This document shows positions 1 through 6,965 of a DNA stretch of 8,385 nucleotides, in pieces. The notes under the pieces were generated by a model. The model saw only the letters and a program-made list of their open reading frames with translations, searched no databases and was not told the origin of the DNA. The DNA lies in assembly GCA_902477365.1 (NCBI GenBank), contig CABSGW010000111.1:1-8385 (forward strand), in the 5' to 3' direction. Within the stretch, counting starts at the first letter, position 1. Each line of letters starts with the position of its first letter. Source of the stretch: an uncultured Prevotellaceae bacterium (lineage in GTDB: Bacteria; Bacteroidota; Bacteroidia; Bacteroidales; Bacteroidaceae). Made by a program: the position numbers and the translations under genes.

Positions 1-1160
1 CATGTTCCCCAAATGTCTATTACAACCGGTTTGCCGGGATGGCGGGACAGGATGCGCTCTATCAGCCGGACCGTATCGGCCGGCAGTGTGCCCAGGTACA
101 GGTCTTTGTTTTTATGCAGTTCCTGCAACAGCCGCTCGTTTTTTGCCAGCAACGTCTTCCTCATGTCGGCGTAGCGAGCTGGGCAGTTCTTTATCACCTT
201 CAGCTGTTTGTCGCTGAGCGGTTGTTTTTGGTCGTCCAGTTGTTGCAGGTAAGACGCCGTGGCCAACCACTCGTAGAAAATGCCGGACTCAAAGCCGACC
301 ACCTCTTTTATGCGGCCGGAAACCTGTTCCATCCACTGTGTGACAGGTGTTTCGCCGATTGGCGGAATCTGAAAAGCCTCTATGGACAGGAAACGGTTTA
401 AGAAGGCGTTGATATTCAGGTCGTATAACCGTTTCGGATTGTTTAAATCGAACCTTTTCAGGAAACTATAATAACCCAGTGGAGGTTCCTTGACCGTTGT
501 GCCTGTTTTTCGGGAAGCATCTTTCTGGTAATAAAACAACCTCCCGGCTATGTAACGGGTCTGGAATGACGAAACCAGCCACTCCCTGGCAGGTGTCGAG
601 AGTGGATAGTTGGACAGACTCGCCTTGATGCGGTCGGGCAATACACTGTCCAGTTCAAATTTCAGGTAGTCGGAGTAAGGAAGCTGGTAGTGGCGGGCTG
701 TTACGGAGAACGTGTGGGCCTCTTCAAAATTGCCGAGCGCCCGCGTGATGTAATGGAAGTCTTGCGGAGCAAACGGCAACTTGTCTTGTACCATCACCGT
801 GTCGCCGCCGTCTTTACCGGCAATCTTTACGAAAACGTCGGCAGTTTGGTCCAGCAAAAGCATTCCGCTTGCTGTCCGCCGGTTGTTCCGGAACAAGCTG
901 TAAGCGCCTATCTGCCGTTCTGTCCCAAGTGGAACCTGTATGCTGAATTGACCGTTCTGCCCGATGGATGCCGTATACAAGTTGAAGTCCGTCAGTGAGG
1001 TGACAAGCTCAAAACGCAGCGTATCGGTGGTGCTGGCCGGGGACAGCAGTTGTCCCGAAACCGTGGCGTAACCGGTCTTGAACTTGTTGGATGGAAGCAC
1101 ATCGGCTTTGGCCGAAAAACAGATTAAGCAACAGCATATAAAATATAGTTTTTTCCACAT
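1..1160 (-). CDS. TlpA-like secreted thioredoxin, C-terminus missing (left edge)
   Basis: An ATG at 1158-1160 opens a frame that runs without a stop to the left edge, giving 386 full codons. Residues 1-19 form a signal peptide (MWKK, a hydrophobic Cys/Leu-rich core, then AKA before Asp20). Residues 28-125 look like a beta-rich N-terminal domain and 130-350 is mostly helical. The last visible residues are RHPGKPVVIDIWGT (373-386), the first strand of a TlpA/thioredoxin domain; the next codon begins TG and the CxxC motif should follow at once, just outside the window. The protein aligns along its length with the thioredoxin at the right end (FY-x-x-L-x-TAS, LLAxNExL, HPGK, IDxWxTW), so about 100 residues are probably missing. 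The expected role is periplasmic thiol-disulfide exchange. The gene follows the outer-membrane barrel gene after 95 nt, the longest spacer here. The CxxC itself is inferred, not seen. Confidence 0.88.
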   Translation of the reverse strand, partial: MWKKLYFICCCLICFSAKADVLPSNKFKTGYATVSGQLLSPASTTDTLRFELVTSLTDFNLYTASIGQNGQFSIQVPLGTERQIGAYSLFRNNRRTASGMLLLDQTADVFVKIAGKDGGDTVMVQDKLPFAPQDFHYITRALGNFEEAHTFSVTARHYQLPYSDYLKFELDSVLPDRIKASLSNYPLSTPAREWLVSSFQTRYIAGRLFYYQKDASRKTGTTVKEPPLGYYSFLKRFDLNNPKRLYDLNINAFLNRFLSIEAFQIPPIGETPVTQWMEQVSGRIKEVVGFESGIFYEWLATASYLQQLDDQKQPLSDKQLKVIKNCPARYADMRKTLLAKNERLLQELHKNKDLYLGTLPADTVRLIERILSRHPGKPVVIDIWGT

Positions 1161-1255
1161 GGCAACGATCGTTTATGGTACAATTTCTGTTCGGTTGTAA
1201 AACGCAATTTCAATTGTTCTCTTTTTTAATGTGAATTAGGTTCGCCTGTTTCTAT
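1161..1255. other. 95-nt spacer, longest gap in the gene row
   Basis: The spacer between the barrel gene stop and the next start is AT-rich. It holds a 10-bp perfect palindrome (AACGATCGTT, 1164-1173) four bases from the start codon at 1160, and a 7-base direct repeat CAATTTC at 1181-1187 and 1205-1211 on the plus strand. Read in the direction of transcription I find no GC-rich hairpin followed by a T run, so no intrinsic terminator. I also find no good match to the Bacteroides promoter (TTTG about 20 bases before TAnnTTTG). Read-through from the barrel gene is therefore the simplest view, although a weak or atypical promoter is possible. Confidence 0.5.
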
Positions 1256-4108
1256 TTATTGCTTTTGTGTAGACAGGCGATAGCTTACCGTCAGCAGCAG
1301 GAAAGAGTCCGTATATTGGTAACGGCTATATGCGTTGGTATAGGCCGACTGGGTGTAGAAACGCCGTTTCTGTCCGTGAAGCAGGTCGCTGCAGAACAGT
1401 TCTACGTTGAGACGTTTGCTTTTCAGGAAACTGCGCCCTACGGTCAAATCCCATACACAGTCGGTATAGTTCATGGAGGGTTGCGAATAGCCGTCCCGGG
1501 TACGTAACCTGATGGAGCCGTTCAGGTAAACGTTGAATGGCAGGGTGACGAATTGCTGCGATCCAACCTCCCACAGATAGTGTTCTTGGTTGAGTGACGG
1601 TTGCAGGTTGTTGCGTACCTGTTCCCAATCCATGGCGGCCCAGAGCGTGATGCGTGCCTTGCCCTGTTTGAAGACGGTTTTTGCCGATAGGTTGCCGTTG
1701 AGTACGTTGGTGCGGCTTTCGCGGAACAGGTCGCCTGTGGTACTTACCATACCGTGGTATTGGCGATAACCGATGCTGCCCGAGGGGTTCAGCCTGAAGC
1801 GGCCGATGCTGTCCAGTTTAAAGTCGGTGTTGGCATTGTAGCGCAACAACCAGTTTCCGTTGACGTTTCGGGGTTGCAAGGTGCGCACACCCGTTGTGGG
1901 GTCGTAGTGTAACGTGTTGCTGATATCCCGGCTGGTTGCCGTAAAGCGCAGGTTGTTGTTCAGCGAGAAATCCGTTTTCGACAGATAAGTCCGCGTATTG
2001 ATGGTGGCATTGTGTGTCCACGAGGGTTTTAGGTCGGGGTTTCCCCGGGTCACGTTGAGCGGATCGGCATCGTCGGTAATGTCCAGCATATAGGTCAGTT
2101 CCGGATATTTCTCGGTGGCCGAATAGGTGGCATCCAGTGTGGTGCTTTTTCCCAGGTTCCGTTTTACGTAGAGGTTGGGCGACAGGTAACACAGGTTTCG
2201 TATGACGGTAGTGTCCAGCCGGTCGCGCAGGTAGTCCAGTCGGGTACGTTCGGGACGCAAGGCCACTCCGGCTGCCACACGCCATAGTTTTCCCGTGTAA
2301 CTGAGTTTCAGATCTACGGCATGGTTGTAGTAGTGGTAGGTTGAAAAGATGCTGTTTCGGGCGTTCAGTATGGCATCCAGCGAGTCGGCCGATGGTAGTG
2401 TCTCGAGCGGCAGAAAGGTGTCGGCCCACGCTCCCTGAAGCCGGTCGAGCTGATAGAGCGGCCGGTCGTTGTGGCGGCTCTCCTGCGTGTAACGGTAGCC
2501 GACGGTGAGGGCCAGTTGTTTGGCCAGCGGTTCACTGTATTTCAGTGCTACCGTTCCTTTGGTGTTGCGCATGGTTTGCGGTATGTATTGGCGGTTCACC
2601 TGTTTGTCGGTCTGCCGGTAATACACGATGTCGGCCAGGGTGTGGCGTGTATCGTGCTTTTTGTTCAGGGTGTATGTTCCGTCCAGCGTGATGTTTCGTC
2701 CTTTTCCGTTCAGCCTACGGATGATCAGGGCCGAGGCTGTGAGCGCATTGTCCCGCCCCCGCCGGTAAGCCCTTTGCCTGTTCCGGTTTACGGCTATTGC
2801 CAACAGTTCTTCGGGTGGTGTGTCGCTGAACAGCCCGTCTAGCGGAAAACGCTCTCCTGCGACTTCGTAGGGAGCCTCATCGTAGGTGGCTGACCGGTTT
2901 TCGGTCTTTTGGTGTTGACGGTAATGGTTGAAGTTTAGGTTGAACCGACCGTAAGTCAGGGTATCCATCTGCCATTTCACCGTTGCCTGGCCTTTCAGGA
3001 AATTCTGCTTGTTGCGTCCGGTGTTTTTTTGGAAGAAGTAAGCGGGTTTGCTATCGGGCAGGTACGACTCTTCGGCTCTTTCCATGTTGGTTTGCTGGTC
3101 GTAGTTGTTGGCTTCGACGTGTGCGTTCACATTGAGGTAACCGGGGCGGTTGGTTTTTCGTCCGTTGTTCCACACCAGTTCACCGGCATATTGCTGGTTG
3201 TGGTTTGCACCCTCTTGTACGCCCGATGCCAGTAAATTGCCGTTACTCAGGTCGATGAATCCCGGCATCAGCGAGGTTGTTTGCGCGATGACCGATGTAC
3301 GCCAGCGGTTGGTAAAGCGTGTCCCGAAGATGTTGGCATTGTATTGGTTGTGCGTTCCTCCTGCCGCAACGGCGTTGCCTATCCAGTTGGCTTGGTATTC
3401 CTTCTTCAGTGTGACGTCCAGCACCGCCCGCTTTTTCCCGTCCTCAATGCCCGTGTGTTCGGCAAATTCGCTTTGTTTGTCGTAGGCTTTGATGTTTTGT
3501 ATGGCGTATGTAGGCAGGTTCTTCAGTGCGATGGCTTTGTTGTCACCAAAGAATTCTTGTCCGTTTACCAGTATCTGGCTGATGTTTTTCCCTTGCCACA
3601 GAATCTCTCCCCCTTCCACTTTTATTCCCGGGATTTGTTCCAGCATGTCGGCCAGCGTGGCATTGTCTGTCAGGCGCATGGCTGCCGGATTATAGATTAC
3701 GGTGTCTCCCCGCATCACTTGCAGCCTGGCCCTTCCCTTTACGGTTGCCACTTTGAGCCTTACGGTGTTGTCTGCCAATGCCAGATTGCCCAGATTTACC
3801 CGTGCTTGAATGGTGTTGAGCGTCAGTTTTCTTTCCGCCATTTTCCGTCCTTTGGTTTTTACCGTCAGGTGATAGTTGCCGGCCTTGCTCAGGTTGAAAA
3901 AGAAATAACCGTTGTCGTTGCTTCGTATTTGGTTGGACACCGTACCGTTGACATGGAGTTCCACCTCGGCCGCCGAAATCGGTAGGGAGTCTTCGGCCGT
4001 AACAATGTATCCGCTGATGCTGAACGGATATAGGGATTGTCCGTAAGTGTAGGTACCCGATGCACAGGCAATGAGCAGTAACAGGAAAAAGAGTAAACGT
4101 TTGTACAT
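1256..4108 (-). CDS. Outer-membrane beta-barrel protein, TonB-receptor-like
   Basis: This 950-residue protein has the Bacteroidota layout of signal peptide, carboxypeptidase-regulatory-like domain, plug-like region and barrel. Residues 1-23 are the signal (hydrophobic LLFFLLLLIA, likely cut after TYG). Residues 30-98 form the beta-sandwich. Residues 134-235 carry the hallmarks of the outer_membrane beta-barrel family close to Pfam OMP_b-brl_3: GDTVIYN (134-140), LEQIPGIKVE (156-165), ILVNGQEFFGD (179-189) and a GIEDG near 220-224. From about 240 onward the sequence alternates polar and aromatic residues in strands rich in N, Y and R, and ends with the strand LLLTVSYRL plus a short STQKQ tail. 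Length is normal for the family. It is known as an outer-membrane family, related to TonB-dependent receptors, with ligands mostly undefined; whether TonB energises this one cannot be told. LIAC at residues 12-15 resembles a lipobox, but a plain signal cleavage is more usual here. The start lies 35 nt after the preceding stop. Confidence 0.93.
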   Translation of the reverse strand: MYKRLLFFLLLLIACASGTYTYGQSLYPFSISGYIVTAEDSLPISAAEVELHVNGTVSNQIRSNDNGYFFFNLSKAGNYHLTVKTKGRKMAERKLTLNTIQARVNLGNLALADNTVRLKVATVKGRARLQVMRGDTVIYNPAAMRLTDNATLADMLEQIPGIKVEGGEILWQGKNISQILVNGQEFFGDNKAIALKNLPTYAIQNIKAYDKQSEFAEHTGIEDGKKRAVLDVTLKKEYQANWIGNAVAAGGTHNQYNANIFGTRFTNRWRTSVIAQTTSLMPGFIDLSNGNLLASGVQEGANHNQQYAGELVWNNGRKTNRPGYLNVNAHVEANNYDQQTNMERAEESYLPDSKPAYFFQKNTGRNKQNFLKGQATVKWQMDTLTYGRFNLNFNHYRQHQKTENRSATYDEAPYEVAGERFPLDGLFSDTPPEELLAIAVNRNRQRAYRRGRDNALTASALIIRRLNGKGRNITLDGTYTLNKKHDTRHTLADIVYYRQTDKQVNRQYIPQTMRNTKGTVALKYSEPLAKQLALTVGYRYTQESRHNDRPLYQLDRLQGAWADTFLPLETLPSADSLDAILNARNSIFSTYHYYNHAVDLKLSYTGKLWRVAAGVALRPERTRLDYLRDRLDTTVIRNLCYLSPNLYVKRNLGKSTTLDATYSATEKYPELTYMLDITDDADPLNVTRGNPDLKPSWTHNATINTRTYLSKTDFSLNNNLRFTATSRDISNTLHYDPTTGVRTLQPRNVNGNWLLRYNANTDFKLDSIGRFRLNPSGSIGYRQYHGMVSTTGDLFRESRTNVLNGNLSAKTVFKQGKARITLWAAMDWEQVRNNLQPSLNQEHYLWEVGSQQFVTLPFNVYLNGSIRLRTRDGYSQPSMNYTDCVWDLTVGRSFLKSKRLNVELFCSDLLHGQKRRFYTQSAYTNAYSRYQYTDSFLLLTVSYRLSTQKQ

Positions 4109-4143
4109 AAAATTCAGTGTTAGGTGAAAGGATGTGGAAAGAA

Positions 4144-4899
4144 TTATTCTTTTCCAACGAATTTAAGCGTGGCTGTACGCTCTTTTCGGTTTACCGTGAG
4201 GTGGTATTTCTTTCCTTGTATCGTGATTAAATCATTCTTTGAGTCTGCATACTGGCTGACATTTTTCCATTCTCCTTCTCTCTTTTCCTGTATAGCCGAG
4301 ATTTTGTAATAGTTAGGCCACCACGAGAATGCCCATGAAAGGATCAGCTTGTATTCTTTTCCTCCGATGCTGAATGTACCGGTCTGATGCACGTTATTGC
4401 TGATCCGCAATGTGTTGGTGGAAGCTGTTGGGTCATTGAATTGTATACTCATGAACAGGTAACAGTTTGGGTCGGGCCATGTTCGGTCTTTTTTATAGGG
4501 TATTTTCAACGGAATGTTGTCCATATCCAGTGTTGTCCAGTCTCCTCCTTCGGTGTAAGATCCTTTGGGGAATGTATAAATTACGTCGTCATTGAAATCC
4601 TTGTTCAAGTTGCAGTCTGCGTAGACGATAATTTCTTCTCCCATAACCATGATGAGACCCAGTGTATCGTTGGTGGGTAGTGGGTAGTAGACACATTGAT
4701 AGTTTAAGGTGTTTTCCTTCAGTCTTGTCGGTAGGCTGTATTGTTGCTGCATCTGCGGTGCCATGAACGGAAGTGGCGAATAGTATGACCTGAGCGGGTC
4801 AGGCTCTTTTTCGAGTTTGACTGTAATGCTGTCTTGTGCAGCGGCCGTAATGGCTGTGGCAACATATAAAAGAGAGAAAAATAGTTTTTTTATCGTCAT
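4144..4899 (-). CDS. Secreted protein of unknown function, tandem paralogue B
   Basis: I do not recognise this 251-residue family. Residues 1-21 are a signal peptide (MTIKK, hydrophobic core, TAAAQ). The mature protein shares with the upstream neighbour the block DTLGL at 78-82, IIVYADCNLN (90-99) followed by an acidic run to D105, DPNC (143-146), W-x-x-SWWPNYYKI (189-200) and a C-terminus from GKKYHLT (229-235) to FVGKE (247-251). It has three mature cysteines (69, 96, 146); 96 and 146 have partners in the paralogue. D95-x-N97-x-N99 with F102 and D104-D105 resembles a calcium-type loop, but lacks the usual Gly. No membrane helix is seen after the signal, so a soluble periplasmic or exported beta-rich protein is likely. 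It sits 49 nt after its paralogue and 35 nt before the barrel gene, probably in one transcript. A role next to thioredoxins suggests a redox client, but that is inference. Confidence 0.88.
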   Translation of the reverse strand: MTIKKLFFSLLYVATAITAAAQDSITVKLEKEPDPLRSYYSPLPFMAPQMQQQYSLPTRLKENTLNYQCVYYPLPTNDTLGLIMVMGEEIIVYADCNLNKDFNDDVIYTFPKGSYTEGGDWTTLDMDNIPLKIPYKKDRTWPDPNCYLFMSIQFNDPTASTNTLRISNNVHQTGTFSIGGKEYKLILSWAFSWWPNYYKISAIQEKREGEWKNVSQYADSKNDLITIQGKKYHLTVNRKERTATLKFVGKE

Positions 4900-4923
4900 G
4901 TGTATGATAGAGTAAGAAGGTTG

Positions 4924-4934
4924 GTTTAAAAGGT
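4924..4934. repeat. 11-base leader repeat, copy 2
   Basis: The second copy of GTTTAAAAGGT, 24 nt before the start of the 251-residue gene at 4899. The spacing to the start codon differs from copy 1, which argues against a simple ribosome-binding role. It is not present in the 26-, 35- or 95-nt spacers. Confidence 0.35.
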
Positions 4935-4948
4935 TTGTTTTCGCTTCT

Positions 4949-5734
4949 TTATTTTGTCATTTCCTTTCCTACGAGTTTAAGTATCGCCGTTTTCTCTTTT
5001 CGGTTTATCGTAAGGTGATACTTCTTTTCGCCTGCAAAGATGAGGTCGTTGTAGCGGCCGTCTTTTTGGTCGGTATTGTGCCATTCGCCATCCGCCTCGG
5101 CTTTGTAGACGGAGAAAATTTTGTAGTAGTTAGGATACCAGCTGGGATCCCATGCCAGTTGTAATTTATAGCTTACTCCGTCTACGTCGAAGGTTGCTAC
5201 CCGATAGGAACAATTACCTATACGCACGGCATTGTTGTCTGATCCGAAAGCTTTGGAAAGTAAAGAGACTACCAACACACAGTCGGGGTCTGATAGCGTT
5301 TTGTTGGACGAATAGGGCTTTTTCAGTAAGATGTTGCAATCGTCCGTGTGGTATAAGTTCTGGGTGGGATCAGCGTGAAACCATTCTTTGGAGAGGGTAT
5401 ATACCGGATCATCGTCGAAATTGCGATTCAAGTTACAGTCTGCATAGACAATGATTCTGTCTTTGTTCATGATGGTAACCAGTCCCAGGGTATCTTCTTG
5501 TGGCAGCAGGTAGTAGGTCCACAGGCAGACGCAACTGTCCTCTTTCAAGTGTTTTTCCAACGCTTTCGGTGGGGTGTACTTGTTTTTCAGGTGATCGGGC
5601 ATACCCGGCATTGGCTGCATCACCATGTCTTGAGGAATTATTTCCCGTTTCAATTTTAGGTGAATGTCCTGTGTCTGTGCACAGAGATTCAGCACGCAGA
5701 ATGCGGTCGCTAAAAAGAGGATTGTTTGTTTCAT
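4949..5734 (-). CDS. Secreted protein of unknown function, tandem paralogue A
   Basis: This 261-residue protein is a paralogue of the next gene. Residues 1-19 are a signal peptide (MKQ, LFLATAFCVLNL, cut near CA before Q20); there is no good lipobox because Leu precedes Cys18. Shared blocks are DTLGL (81-85), IIVYADCNLN (94-103) with the acidic N105-F-D-D-D109, DPDC (149-152), SWYPNYYKI (198-206) and a C-terminus from KKYHLT (237-242) to LVGKE (254-258), followed by a three-residue tail MTK. Six mature cysteines are present (68, 70, 100, 133, 152, 175), twice as many as in the paralogue; 100 and 152 are conserved. It follows the 382-residue thioredoxin by only 26 nt, so the two are almost certainly cotranscribed. 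Secretion and acidic metal-like loop are read from sequence; a role as thiol client, metal binder or partner of the barrel is open. ATG at 5732-5734 is the start because it opens a clean signal peptide. Confidence 0.88.
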   Translation of the reverse strand: MKQTILFLATAFCVLNLCAQTQDIHLKLKREIIPQDMVMQPMPGMPDHLKNKYTPPKALEKHLKEDSCVCLWTYYLLPQEDTLGLVTIMNKDRIIVYADCNLNRNFDDDPVYTLSKEWFHADPTQNLYHTDDCNILLKKPYSSNKTLSDPDCVLVVSLLSKAFGSDNNAVRIGNCSYRVATFDVDGVSYKLQLAWDPSWYPNYYKIFSVYKAEADGEWHNTDQKDGRYNDLIFAGEKKYHLTINRKEKTAILKLVGKEMTK

Positions 5735-5760
5735 AGTGTAGGATGTAGTTTTATGCTGAT

Positions 5761-6909
5761 TTAGTCAGTGTGGGAAGCTGCTTTAGGGATACGGGACATA
5801 TAATGTGTGAACGCATCCAGCCCCTTATCTCCATTTCCTTGAAAGAGTATTTCTCCGTCCTTTTTAATCAGGAGATAAGTGGGGAAAAGAGTAATGTTTA
5901 GTTGCAAGGTATATGGACGCTTGTTCCCCGGTTTCGGTGAATCTTCGTCGAATAGTTGCGGCCAAGGTATTTCGTGTTTTTTTATCAGGGAATCGGCTGT
6001 CTGTCGCTTGGTTGCCGCGTCAAAACAAACACTGACAAATGAACAGTAGGTGTTCATTTCACGGTAAACGGCCTTTAATCGGGGCAAGGAGCTGATGCAA
6101 GGAGCGCACCATGTTCCCCAGAAATCAATCAGTAAAACATTGTTCCTCCCCATATAGGGCAATAGGTCTTTCATAACAGACTGGGGCATATATCTTTTCT
6201 GCAACGTGTCGGTGGAAGTGTAATACAGCTTTTTCCACGCAGCATCGATGCTGTCGATGCTATAATAGCGGCCATTGCAGGGAATGGTATCTTTGAGGTG
6301 GTACATACTTTTATGATGGATTCCATCGAAATAAATATCCTGATTCTCTTGTACACCAGTGGTTGGCTGGATGTAAATTTTCTCAGTTCCGTTGTCGTTT
6401 TGGGAGATTTTAAAAATCCGATTGTTCAGGGCTAACGTCTTACACCTGACTCCTTGTGTAACGAGGGGGAAATCGTTTATTCGGGCATCGTTGTAATTCA
6501 TCGGTGTGGCGGGTCTGAACCGATAGTGCCATTCTATTCCCTTATGCATGTACTTGCATACATGGACACTGGGGACTTGTGTGGGGTGTTGTTTCCACAC
6601 TGAAAGCGAGTCTGCCGGAAATGAAAATCGGTAATTGCTTGTGAGTGAAGGGTTGTAGCGTTGTAGGATGGAGTAGACGGTTTCTCTGTCTTTCTTGTAC
6701 ACCAGAATGTTGAAGAAGCCGGCTTTAAATAACACACTATCCAGCTGATTTTCTTTATTTGAACTCCATTTTGTCTTTGTCTCGGGAATTGTCCACGAAT
6801 GGTTCTGGCATGCGCCTATTTCCATTTCGTGCAACTCAACCGTCTTGTTTTGCGCCATTGCTTGATTGGCGCAAACAAGGAATATGCAAAAGAGTAAACG
6901 AACAAACAT
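5761..6909 (-). CDS. TlpA-like secreted thioredoxin with CAPC, 382 residues
   Basis: Residues 1-20 are a signal peptide (hydrophobic LLFCIFLVCA, then AMA before Q20). Residues 21-235 form a long N-terminal region with no recognised name, with patches such as YYSIDSID (215-222) that also occur before the thioredoxin fold in other Bacteroidota TlpA proteins. The thioredoxin domain begins near 255: LLIDFWGTWCAPC (259-271), catalytic cysteines 268 and 271 (codons 6106-6108 and 6097-6099), and the cis-proline loop LFPT (341-344, Pro343), then strand and KDGE turn (350-353). All parts needed for thiol-disulfide exchange are present. Eight mature cysteines include four in the N-terminal region (34, 118, 156, 211). 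It would work in the periplasm, passing or removing disulfides. It lies 56 nt after the right-hand thioredoxin and 26 nt before the paralogous pair. There is no in-frame upstream ATG in the spacer, so the start at 6907-6909 is chosen with confidence. Confidence 0.93.
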   Translation of the reverse strand: MFVRLLFCIFLVCANQAMAQNKTVELHEMEIGACQNHSWTIPETKTKWSSNKENQLDSVLFKAGFFNILVYKKDRETVYSILQRYNPSLTSNYRFSFPADSLSVWKQHPTQVPSVHVCKYMHKGIEWHYRFRPATPMNYNDARINDFPLVTQGVRCKTLALNNRIFKISQNDNGTEKIYIQPTTGVQENQDIYFDGIHHKSMYHLKDTIPCNGRYYSIDSIDAAWKKLYYTSTDTLQKRYMPQSVMKDLLPYMGRNNVLLIDFWGTWCAPCISSLPRLKAVYREMNTYCSFVSVCFDAATKRQTADSLIKKHEIPWPQLFDEDSPKPGNKRPYTLQLNITLFPTYLLIKKDGEILFQGNGDKGLDAFTHYMSRIPKAASHTD

Positions 6910-6923
6910 CTTGGTTACTTGGA

Positions 6924-6934
6924 GTTTAAAAGGT
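6924..6934. repeat. 11-base leader repeat, copy 1
   Basis: GTTTAAAAGGT on the plus strand, read ACCTTTTAAAC in the direction of transcription, lies 14 nt before the start of the CAPC thioredoxin gene. An identical copy sits in the leader of the 251-residue gene. It contains the palindrome TTTAAA. Function unknown; chance is possible in AT-rich spacer. Confidence 0.35.
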
Positions 6935-6965
6935 AGAGGCTGTTTTACCGGACAGCAATCGTTTC

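Larger units (their letters stand above)
4144..5734 (-). repeat. Tandem gene duplication (two paralogous genes)
   Basis: The two secreted-protein genes match not only in protein but in DNA near their 3' ends. On the plus strand, TTTCC-x-ACGA-x-TTTAAG, CTCTTTTCGGTTTA and TTGTA-x-TAGTTAGG recur in the same order in both. The N-terminal thirds have drifted far apart and the signal peptides are unrelated. This is the pattern of an old tandem duplication with stronger constraint on the C-terminal half. Confidence 0.8.

Noticed and set aside
39..401. Plus-strand open frames near the left edge (up to 120 codons)
   Set aside because: They are antisense to the truncated thioredoxin gene, whose minus-strand frame is continuous from the start at 1160 and has clear family motifs.
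1200..1222. CAAT-TGAA-ATTG hairpin in the 95-nt spacer as a terminator
   Set aside because: The stem is four AT-rich pairs and no T run follows it in the direction of transcription.
1818..2429. Minus-strand open frame of 203 codons inside the barrel gene in another frame
   Set aside because: It overlaps the barrel coding sequence, is Arg/His/Gln-rich low-quality sequence and has no leader or family match.
3281..3985. Plus-strand open frame of 234 codons opposite the barrel gene
   Set aside because: It lies wholly antisense to a strong, family-matching coding region, has no recognisable domain and is rich in unlikely residues; a shadow of the real gene.
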